A DNA stretch of 64,000 nucleotides from Ceratodon purpureus (Eukaryota; Streptophyta; Bryopsida; Pseudoditrichales; Ditrichaceae), in the NCBI GenBank assembly GCA_014871385.1, contig CM026432.1:947194-1011193 (forward strand), in the 5' to 3' direction. The first letter of the stretch is position 1. Every line of letters starts with the position of its first letter. A model generated the notes under the pieces. That model saw only the letters and a list, made by a program, of their open reading frames with translations. It ran no database searches and was not told the DNA's origin. The position numbers and the translations under genes are program-made. Shown here one piece after another: positions 24,801 through 36,200 of the stretch.

Positions 24801-27800
24801 AAAGGACCATGGCTTACTTGCCCCGCTGCGGTGACGTGTCTCCAGATATTAGGACGGTAGCTGCCCAGGTGATATATTTTCTTCTTGTGATTTCCTTTAT
24901 TTCTGGGTTACGCAGCGAGCTCTTAGACGATTCACCAGCGCTCTTATGTTGCGATTGAAGCAGATAGTTATCATGTTCTGCACTATCGTACGTCTTATAC
25001 CCGATCCTGTTGGAGCAAAGAATACTGAGGATTCTAGCAAGGCTTCTTTTTCATCCTTATCAGCATTGCAGAACCTCACAGATAGCACAAAAGAGGTGAG
25101 TCCTGTTATTTATTTTGTACATTGAGAACCGTTGTTTATTTTGTTTGGTTTGTGCCCTTGGTCTGCATCTCAACGTTCTGAGATATATTTCTACGGTTTG
25201 CCTATGGACAAAGAAAATGGTTGTCATTTGTCATGAATCAAATCTTGCCGTTGTTATCAATCTCTGGCAGGAGACAGACGAAGGCGAGAGTCATGTGCTT
25301 CAGCGCGTTGTTGACGTTGTTTTAAATCTTCTCAACAGTACAGAGGTAAATTCACGAAGGCCTCTATTTTCAAACAGTGATGCGTAAGTGTTACATCGCT
25401 GGACAATTGAGTATCGTTATTCAAGTGCGTAGTAGGCTCTTTTCCTTGAAACATTATTTCGACTGTATGGCATGAAATACTGTTCTTAGAGAAGAAAAAA
25501 ATGTTGTAGAAATCATCGTCCCTCAATTTTTAGACACTAGAGAAGAACGCCAGTGCTATCACATAAGTTGCCTATTGAACAATTTCCCATCCAGCCGAGC
25601 TCTTGGCACATCGATTCGACAATAACTATAAGGTTTTCGCTCAAATTTAGCAGTGGGGCAAAGGATACAGATAGCTGCGGCATTGAAAGGATGCAGAGCT
25701 GCTATATGTGATAAGGTCTTGCGTTCTGCACAAGGAGCCATAACTGCAGTCACGCAAATAATACACTCCCGAGGCCATGAACTACGAGAAGGAGATATAT
25801 CTAGGTAAGGACTTGTTGATCTTATATAAATGCTCCTTGTATTTTATCCCTAGTCATCAGTCTTAATGTCTGTCTCCGTTTGCATTCCAGGATAACACGA
25901 ACTTTGTTTGAAGCTGCTACAGCTCAACATGATAGGCAGCCGGAAATTCTGGAACTCGTACGTTTGTTTCTTTTTCTTAACTCCAACGTCTTGCAAGTTT
26001 GGCAAGCTGAAGCTTTTGGAACATTTAATAATTCAGAACACACTGCAGATTTTGGCTTATAACGAGCATTCTCTCCTTAGAAATTTTTCTACAAACTCCT
26101 GTAAAATCGCAAAGCTCATGCATGTGGACGATGATGCTGGACATTGATGAGAGGTTAATTCTCTGTTCAGATATGTAGCCTTGCAGAAGATACCATGACA
26201 AAGGTGGTGTTTTCGGAGATAATTAATGCAGCAGAAACAGAGTTCGTCAGTGACGAGAGCAAGAGGAGAAGCTGGCCAGTAAAACAATCAATTCTTGTGA
26301 GTTCGACTCTGTAATTTGCAAATTGTGCAATCCTTGTGCCAAAGAAACCGACTAGGATACCCCACCTACACCCGCCTTGTGTCAAGACTCAAAATTTGAC
26401 TCTTACTGCCGATTGAAGTTATAATGCCTGAGAAAGAGGAATTAATCTGAAGTTGATCTAAAGCATGGGTTTACTGTTGAATACTAATACAATTAGAAGA
26501 AATGATTCTAATCTTGGAGAAGCTTGGAGCTTATAGCCTTAGTCATCGTGCCATTCAAGATTAGGACAGTCGAATGATCATATTACCAAAGTTGACAATA
26601 TAATTTTCTTGCTTCCAGGCGATTTCACATCACGACAGTCTGACTGTCTCATTTCTGGAGTATGTCGTGGACATACTCGAGCATGTTCATGTCTCTGGAG
26701 AGGATGATACTGATAAAGGCAACATTTCAGACCACCTGACTTTACCCCTGAGTCTAAGCCAACGGCCGCAGGCAGCCACTCTAGCCCTTCAGGAGGTTTT
26801 TAGGTGTGTACCTAGACTTTTGTGTAAGAAATTGATTAAAATTTTGCGTCCACTGAACTTAGATAAGATGTAAGAATGGTATCTTCCAGTCTCAATTGAA
26901 GAACATATATGTACAGCCTATTCTCAATCATAGTAAAAAACCTCCAAGAAGATGTGACTGATGATCTGCATTCGAAACAGATGCAAAAATAATGCTGTTA
27001 AGCATGCAGTCAATCAATGCTATCCAAGGGTGTTGTGCGCTCTGTTATTGCGCATTGGGAGCATACAAGAAACCGTCACCACGGACATGCAACCGATAAG
27101 GTAAGTCGTGATCTAGTTTCGCATTTTGAATTTCGCAAAGCATCACCGGTCACGGAATTAGGTGTCATGCCACTGTTCGGAAGTTGAACACGCAACATCA
27201 CATTTATCAAGTGGAATTTCACATGGCCAGGTTTTCACTGACCTAACCTTGCCTTGTTGCAACTTCTGGATGCGCAGGGATATGGTCACAACTATTCACG
27301 TCTTTTCTGAAACCATAGAAAATGAAGACATGGGTAAGGTACAAGATTTACGATTTATACAGATATGTGTATGCTTATGTCGTAGCTGGTTCGTTTATTT
27401 AGACTAATTCTAAGCGCAAAGTGGAGATTGCCAAAAGCCGATCTTTGATGATCGATTACTATTTATTCCTGTCGGAATTTTTATGTATATTACTTATGTA
27501 GGCTGATCAAGTTCATGAGGCTAAGATGACTTAATGTTTCCTACTTAAAAGCTCGTCGAAAATATTGATATAGGTTTTGTTTACGGACGGAGAGCAGCGT
27601 TTGAGTGGGGAGCGTTGGACCGAGGCTATAGAAGAAATTGCTTCGTTTTCCGCCCAAGAAAAGCCAGAAGAAGTAAATTGTAGCTACAATTGGCCCTTGT
27701 TTGATCTATTTAGAATTCAATTCCTCGCGACGGCCTGATCTGACAATATGACAACTAAGAGTGCTTATGAATGCTTTCACGATTTTATCTAGTTCATGTC

Positions 27801-30702
27801 CATAGTACCCTGATCAAAGCGCTGGCTGAACTGACATGAGGAATAAGAACACATTTAGTATCTTAGATCCACCACCAGCCAGACATGTTCAAACTTTTCT
27901 TTGTGCAGGTGACCAATATGTGCACACTCCTTTGGCCAGCTTTGGAGATGCCTCAAGACTGCCAGCGTGCTGCTGCTGCAGCAGCCCTGTCCGGATTGGT
28001 TCAACACTGGTATTTCCTATTAACTTCTTCTCGGTTTAGCATCCTTTTTGTGAAAGTTTCGACGAGTCATCTGTATGCCTCCTCAAGTGTGCTCTTATCC
28101 CCTAGGCGTGCCAGATTCTTTTTCCACGCATAATGGATTATGATGTGGAGCAACGGTGATAAGATTTAATACTAGATTTAATTTCATTGAAAATTTGCAG
28201 TGAAAACACGGACGCTCTTTTGGGTACTCTTGTAGACGCTCTGAGTGCACACACTAGCGACGAATCCTCTACAGTACGACGTTTGTGTGTAAGGGGCCTT
28301 GTCCAGGTCTGTCATACTTTCTACCTACATTCTCACTACTCCATTCACAATATACTTGTACATACTTTCCAGTGAGTCCTATGAGGTGTCGTATCAGTTT
28401 CAATGTGTAATCTCCAAAGTTCTGCTTTCTTCAGAGTTTATAATATTCATTGTGTCTTCTCTCTCCGAAAGTGCACAGCCATTTGCTTTTTAGGATATGA
28501 AAATCAAAAATTTACTCAAGCGAAAGAATAATTCTCCGCGCAGATGATTAAGAGAGGAGTTACAGAGTATGCGTCACAAGCTTTGAACGTGATAGTTGCT
28601 CTATTGGAAGATAATGAAGATGAAGTAGCAAATGCAGCTGTTTGCGGACTTTCACCAGTAAGTTTGCAGAATGTGCTCGATTCTAAATTAATTACTCTTT
28701 ATTCATTATTCGTTTCTATAAGCGACTCACTATGAAATTCTGACTATTATTTTGAAAATTGAAATTTATAATAAGTCTCTTTTAGCCCCTTCTATTGACG
28801 ATGATGGTCTAGTTGCAATCTTGTCATCTTTGATTGATGCTTACAGAGGTACCTGTTGATGATCCTCAGGTCGTCGAAGTTGTTACTTGTGAGGTTGTGG
28901 CTCCAATGTTGCTGAATCTGTGCGTGCGATTAGGTTTTCTGCAGGTAAGACGATTCAAATTGAACCTTTCTCCGTAATCACTTGGTAGGGAAACTGCTAA
29001 TGCCTTTGAATCATCTAATAGACCCGACAAATGGAGAGTACGCGAGGTGCTGCATTCGAGGCTCTCGGATCTCTTAGTAAATTTGCTACTGGTGATCAAC
29101 TTGATACGTTTATGGAACAGGTCAGCACCGATCTTTTCGATTAACGGTGTTTCTCACAACACCATTGTCAATCTCATCTTCAGTATCTTCTAAAATCCAT
29201 AAACGAGCTCACCTAGATCCAGAATTTTATTTCCTTTTCCCAGATTCACACAATCCTGCCGCGCTTGGTGTTTCATGTCAATGACGAAGCACCTTCTGTT
29301 TCACAGGCCTGCAAAGTAAGTCTCACTTCTTCCAACTCCTCTGTACATTTCTCTTCTTTAATTTTGTATGCCCTTGGCATAAATTTATTAATGACACTAT
29401 AATCTGATTTTAAAAGCGTTCAAGCATGCAATAAGCCCCAGATGAATCCTTGGGATTTTTAGTAGCTTTATCAATCATCTGATACTGAGATATGGAAGAC
29501 TTGATGATGCGTATGCCTTAGGAGCAAATAGTCCATATTAGATCTGTCTTTGATGACTTCGAGAGATCTTATGATTTCCGTGCATCTGTCCAGAACGCAT
29601 TAAGGAGTCTTTCACCGTTGTTACATTCGCAAGACATCAGAGCACTAGCAAACTTGCGTACGTTTGATTTTGGACGAAGGTATGATCATTACAAAAACGC
29701 TATATAGTGATTGAAAATGAACCATGCCCAAGAAAGGGGGTGCAAACGTAACTCCAGGTCCTGTTATTTCCATGGAGCAGTCTTACATCCAAGAACCGAT
29801 TAGTTGTATTATGTTTGTAGCAATGCTGTGTCGCCAACTGTCTCGCCGTTCCTCTGCCATTTTCTCCCCACAGGTTATCAAAATACCACTATGAAGTCTG
29901 GTATTTTAAGGTCCTGTAGAATTATGTTAGGTTAAGAAAGATAACATACTTATTCATGTAAAATTTGCAGCCTTGAGTATGATGATTTTGTCAAGGAATT
30001 TGTTAAGCATCTTATGCTTCAATTTGGTGACAAAGTCGACGTCTACGTTTCGTGTGCAATTCAGGTAAGTTTGCAATCTCATCAAGCTGCAGCTTGCAGA
30101 GATACCTCAAGATATATTAGGACCCAAGACGTTAGGACTTAACACTCCGCATGATTACCGACATCGTTTATTTTGTTTTGATTCTGAGAGTGCCTACTCC
30201 AGTGACATAGAGCCACAATTGGAAATACACTCAATAATTTTCTATCCAGTCAATTATAGTGCCAGTGACGCTAATGGCATTGTTTAAGTATTGCAGGCGT
30301 TTGAGAGCCCTTGGCCTTTGATTCAAGCAAACTCGACCTATTTCGCTGGCTGCCTTTTATCTGAAGTGAACGATAAAAAATGTCTAGCCAAATACTTGCC
30401 GCAGGTTTGCTGTTCTAAGCACTTCCATCACTTGCTGAAATTTCATAAACATTTGGAATATCTTCTAATATAACTGCAGTAAAACCACTTCAGCTTCATT
30501 AATGTTGGGATTTACCAAGATCTCCAGGATTAAGAACTACAGTAACTTTCCGTATGCACGTTTTCTTATCTATCATGTTTTGAATCAGGTGTCGACTCTG
30601 CTGGTGAAGATGACAGCCAATTCTCCAAGTGCTCTTGTGCGGGCAAAGTCCACACTTGCTTTGAGTCTGATAGTGAATGATATGGAGATCTCCAGCTCCT
30701 GA
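15884..30702 (+). CDS. SGR6: SHOOT GRAVITROPISM 6 / MROH1-like HEAT-repeat protein
   Basis: This is a very large gene of many small exons. The first seven verified exons are 15884-15935, 15997-16087, 16194-16248, 16409-16540, 16667-16738, 16983-17073 and 17316-17411, and all join in phase. The last exon is 30589-30702 and ends in TGA. The N-terminus reads VIRVLVAAMGDSARSVQEAA, then AESVLDCCATSLRAGKR and YRAGLLLIMAYTVREMSEEQ. LQFAPRLKNVLSRVLPILG and AEALGKMMGLVSRLHLSSAL follow. This order of blocks matches plant SGR6, the homologue of animal MROH1 (maestro HEAT-like), an all-helical protein. Arabidopsis SGR6 acts at vacuolar membranes in gravitropism. Further HEAT units are visible to the end (for example VSTLLVKMTANSPSALVRAK). 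I did not define every internal exon, so total length (about 1700 residues expected from the family) is not verified. No frame break was noticed in the parts checked. The start rests on one ATG whose exon splices in phase. Confidence 0.85.
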
Positions 30703-33262
30703 TTGGTGTTGGCTGGCACTCATTACTTTTTGCCGCCCTTATGAAAAGACCCTCGAGTCCCTACTCGCAGGATGAGTTATTTTGAGGATCAATGTCACAC
30801 GAAAGAAATACATCGGACGAGTAAAATGGAGCATCAATTCACCATGGCGAATTGAGGAACATTGAGTTGGTGAATAGATGGCCAGACACTAGCTAGCTGT
30901 GTGTGGACAAGCCCTTTCAACAAATTATTTCCATCTCATGTAGAGCGCTCCTCTGCTCTGGCATGCGATAGTACATCACTTGGCAGGCGATAACACCATC
31001 ATCCACTGTCAGCAAAACGACGGAAACGCTTCAATGAGAGTTGAACAGAGGCCCTTCGTTGTAATGAAAATAGAAGGAAAGCTCCAAATCGTCAGCGACC
31101 AAGTAAAACACTCGCTGGGTAGTTGATCTATTTTCTGACGAACCTATCCATCACCCCGTACAAAGGTTGCCGCCCTCAACAACGGCCGCAGAACCAGCGA
31201 AGCTACGCCTGGTATTATTCTGAGCCCTGCTGTACTAACGCTCTATCAAGGACCAAGTAGAACTGAATATATGAAGCATTCAATGGCGAAAACATCAACT
31301 TCGTAGAATCTTACTCCAGTAAAGTCTTTCTTCCTTCTGAATGTGAATGGGTTGCTCGAATCGATATTAGTCTTCTAGTGAATAAAATTCTAAGAGAAAC
31401 ATCTTCTTAGCGACCTCTGTGAGAATGTCTTCAGTCGCTCAATTTTTAGGCTACCAGTGCTCCTACAGGTTAACTAGTGGTACCATTCACTGCTTCTGCT
31501 GATGCATTATTCGTCGGGAGATGTACAACGATTAGCAATTATGAAGCAGGCTGCAGGCATCACCGCTGCATTATGTTGGGGTACTTTGAATCACATTCTG
31601 GAGGTAAGAGAATGTCAGTGTTCAGTGAAAAACTAACCTTGTCTGCATCCACATTGCCCGTCAGAAGTCAGAACTCCTTGACCCGCCAATTATAAAATAG
31701 GCACCCGTTCAATGATGCATTCTTACTTTCAACATTCAAGGAACATTGGACACTCATCTAGACATCCCCAGACGTTGCAACGGGAAGAAAGAAGTTACCA
31801 TTGCCGTCAAAACTGCCATTGGCGGCAATCACTCGAAAGGACATTGAGCTCGGTAAGTTGATAACGTAAACCAGATCACTGTCAGACGACGGAGTCAAGG
31901 TACAAGAAAATCTGATTTTAGTATATACTGAACCTGCAAACGAATCCACCCTCAAGTGGTGGATGCTTTCAGATTTTGTAACATGAAAGTGGGTTTCCTT
32001 GTTCTGTAGCTATCTTACTGAGACAGCACTAGTCCGTAGCTGGAACGTTTACTGCGTGATAGCATTGGTAGTAAGCGAAGATGTCATTGTGGGGCCTGGC
32101 CAGTCACCAAAGGCAGCTTGGGCGGCTGCGTACTTCGAAGAGTTGCGTATTCTTTTGATTTTGAAACTTAGTTCTCGGCCCTAGTGACTATGTCTCACCG
32201 GAACGAGTCGCTTGCCGAGCTGGTTCGATTCCCGCTTACTCCCTAGATTTCTGTGCCCTCGCTGTTGTCCCCACAATCTCCACAGAAAGTAGATTATCAA
32301 AGTTTGGACTTGGCCAATTTTTCTCTACATTGGTCTCTCCTCGTCTCTAGAGCGATTCCCTTTCTCGAGTATATGTTGTCCGTTGCAGTTTAGGCGTGGT
32401 TTTGTTGATTTTACATCTTAGCCTGAGAGTCCAATCATCATCTTGGCGTGAACGTTGCCATTGCAGGATCTTGAGTGACGGGCTATGGTTGAGTGTGTAG
32501 TACCCGAGCTAGCCCGTGAAGAATCTTTTGTTTCAGTACTTCGAAATAATTGTGTCGGTTCATACGCTTCTGATTCTCAACAAACGTTTGGTGACCACAG
32601 ACTCACCTTGTAGCTTTCGCAATCATCTATCCGTGACAGCATATTTTCTGAGATTTTCCGTGTTTTCCAACCATAGGAATGCTAGGATGCACCTTTCTCT
32701 GCCTCTCTAAGAATTCACTACAGCGGCTTCTAAGTACATCGAGTAGGAGGGTTCTTCAATTTCGCAACCAGCTAGAATCAGCTCGTGGATTGTGTTTTTA
32801 TTGTGAATCAACTCTACTCAATTGCTGCTGTGGGAGTCCTCCCCGTTCTAAAGGGTGCTTAAGACGATTTGATTCCTCAATGCGAAAATCGGAGGATGCT
32901 TCGGAAGACTTTGCATTTGAACTGTTCGTAATTCGGCTTGCGGGCGACACTGAGAGGTATGGTTACAGATCAGAGAGCTTCCTTTGTACGTTTCAGATCA
33001 TTCAGAGTAATCCTTTGATTCCCCACGTGATGTTGGCTTATCTATGGACCAACCTCCTTATTCTTCACTTGCAGCCAGTATCTCTACCTCGCCTTCTCGT
33101 CTCCTAGACCGTTATGTGAACCCTTGCGGTACGCAGTAACCTCAACAACGTCAGAATTCCATCCCTGCTTTCGATGAATTGGACATTCGGCTGCTATTTT
33201 ACGTCCAGGTGATTAGACCTCCTTTCACTTTGGCCTTAAATATGACCTTGCTTTTCTTGGCC
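30703..33262. other. Intergenic / possible 5' exons of the repeat-protein gene
   Basis: Mostly non-coding by eye. Splice-like sites occur near 32940-33180, for example an exon-like segment starting MRKSEDASEDFAFELF at about 32880 with a GT donor at about 32957. They could belong to a 5' extension of the following gene, but no chain with consistent phase could be proven. No RNA gene or mobile element was recognised. Confidence 0.35.
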
Positions 33263-36200
33263 ATGGGTGTGATTGAGCAGACTAAGCTTCGGGTGGAAGG
33301 GGAGATAATGATCATGCACGAAGGTCAAGGAGAGCAGAACGGATCACGAAGGATGGTGGACAAGGTCGCATGTTCACTTCTCCAGGAGGAGATTGAGTCA
33401 TCATTGTTTACACCACAGTATGATGAGGTTTCCCAGGTTGTAGAAATAGCTTCAGCCGAGGTGTCACCGCAGGCACCGTTGAAGTCCGATGCATCCGTTG
33501 TCGAGAAGAAGGCCTCACCTGTACTGGATTCTTTGGGGGAAACTCGTTCCGTTGAGATATTTACTGCCAGCAATATGAGGATAGAGTCTGGGATTCATAC
33601 AAGAGATCAAGAAGGGGAAGCTGATGATGTCCGTACAGAGAGTGGGGAAATCAAGTACGCAGAATGTTCAAGGATCGCACGTAAACTCACTCGCAGTGAG
33701 GAAGCGTCTGTTGATGTGCATTCAGAGGATTCAGAAAAGGCGCAAGACACCACCAGGGACTTCTTGAAGACGGTAAGCAATGTTGACCTTGCGCTCCTCC
33801 AGAAAAATAGTGAAGAATTTGCAGGAAGTCCGCAAGAAGTAGACACAGAGCCCACTTTGGCTGCGAAGTGGAGCCATGAGGTATCAGTTGATGTTATTCC
33901 CCCAGATGACTGGGTTGAGGCAGAGGCTGAGGCTGAGACTAGAGCTGAGGTACCAGCATCTGGCATAGCACCAAGCTTTGAAAGCGGGAAACCTTCACCA
34001 TCAGGTCTAGTCGATGTTGAACCTGTAAGTAGCAACCTTACCACGGAGTATGAAACCCCATCCGCAATAGCGATAGAACTTGAGAAGCAGGGCAGAGAGT
34101 TGATATCCGAGTCACAGCTTGATGTTGAGGGTTCGATTTCAGGAACGTTGGAAAGGGAAATGGCCTCTCCAAATTCGATCGGGACTCAGAGTAGTTTCGA
34201 GAAAAGGGAGAGCGTGTATCTTCCTGAGCAACCACCTCCTCATTCTGTTGAGTGGGAGAGTTATCATTCGAATGAGAGTGAAACGACTACTCAGGAGTTG
34301 CAGGGCCTCCCTATCCAGGTTGGCGAAGCTTCCCAAGATACCGTCCCCACCTCCACTCAAGATGAGGACATAAATTTTAGGGTGTGTCCCAGTCCACTTA
34401 CAGGTGCAGAGGCTGACGAGTCAATTGTATCGGAGTTCACCCAGCCTACAGAAGTGGAGAAACTCAATGTGGCTGAGAGTTCACCTTGCTCTCCTGAGAG
34501 CCCTGAGATGGCTGATGTGGAGGTCGCATGTGAGAGAACTACCGATAATGATTCCAATATTCAAGATGAAAGGCATGTCGTGAGTACAGCAAGAGTCCCA
34601 TCATTCGCAGACCGGGAAAGTATAATAGAAGTTGATGATGGAACGACTGAAGCCATGGTTGAAGAACTAGAATCTACAAGTGCACCACCGCAGCAGTCAG
34701 ATGGTGTTGCAGACATCGAAGAGCAGGTTCAGAGTCTTTGGAGCTTGAAGAATCTGAAGAAAAGGCCGCTGGTTAAACCAAGGTCCGCAGATGAGCAAGC
34801 AGTTCGGCCCAGGGAACCAAAAGCTCCCAAAGTTGTGGGCCTTCCATGGCCTCCAATGCCTCTCACCTGTGCAGAAGACAAGCACTGTATGGACATCGAC
34901 GATGCATTCACATCTCCTGGGATAAGTGTAGCAGAGTCTGTTGGAGCAACTGACACCATTGTCGCAGAACCAAAGGAAGTGCTGAATCCTGAGTCTGCAA
35001 ATCCACCATCAGAGCATTCGGAAGGCACGGACGGAGTGGAAGCAAACATCAGGGAGCAGCATCTTCGGAGACTTTGGAGTCTGCAGTACTTGAAGACAAG
35101 ACCTGTGATGCTGGGACCAAGCACCGTAACTCAGGTATCCGTAAGATCTGTGGAACAGAGAGCACCCAAGGTTGTGGGCCTTCCATGGCCTCCAACGCCT
35201 CTCATTTTTGCAGAAGGCAAGCACTGTATGGACACCGACGATGCCCTTACATCTCCTGAGCAAAGTGTAGCAGAGTCTGCTGGAGCAACTGACACAGTTG
35301 TTGCAGAAGCAAAGGAAGAGCTGGTTCATCTAGAATCTTCAATTTCACCATCAGAGCAGTCGGAAGGCATGGACGGAGTGGAATCGAGCATCAAGGAGCA
35401 GCATCTTCGGAGGCTTTGGAGTCTGCAATACTTGAAGACAAGACCTGTGATGCTCGAACCAACCACCGTAACTCAGGTATCCGTAAAATCTTTGGAACTG
35501 AAAGCACCCAAGGTTGTGGGCCTTCCTTGGCCTCCAATGCCTCTCACCACTGCAGACAACATGCACAGTGTGGACACCGACGATGCGTTCACAACTGCTG
35601 GGCAAAGAGTAGCAGAGTCTGCTGGAGCAACTGACACCACTGTCGCAGTACCAAAGGAAGAGGTGATTTATCTAGAGTCAGCAAGTTCACCATCTGAGGA
35701 ATCGGAAGGCATGGACGGAGTGGAAGCAAACATGAACGAGCAGCACCTTCGCAGGCTTTGGAGTCTGCAATACTTGAAGACAAGACCTGTGATGCTGGAA
35801 CCAACCACCGTAACTCAGGTATCCGTAAAATCTATGGAACTAAAAGCACCCAAGGTTATAGGCCTTCCTTGGCCTCCAACGCCTTATACCTCTGCAGAAT
35901 ATAACGACAATGTGGACACCGACATTGCGTTCAGATCTCCTGAGCAAAGTGTAGCAGAGTCTGTTGGAGCAACTGACGTCATTGTGCGAGTCGCTGTTGA
36001 ACCAGTAAATACCAACCTTACCACGGAGCATGAAGCTCCATCCTCAATAAGAGCAACGGAACTTGAGAAGCAGGGCAGAGAGTTGATATCTGAGTCACTT
36101 GATATTGAGGGGCCGATTTCAGGAAAGTCGGAAAGGGAAATGGCCTCTCCAAATTCGATCGGGACTCAGAGTAGTTTCGAGAAAAGGGAGAGCGTGTATC

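Noticed and set aside
32195..32245. tRNA-like B box GGTTCGATTCC
   Set aside because: The T-stem has a mismatch and no 5' acceptor partner lies at the right distance, so it is not a tRNA.
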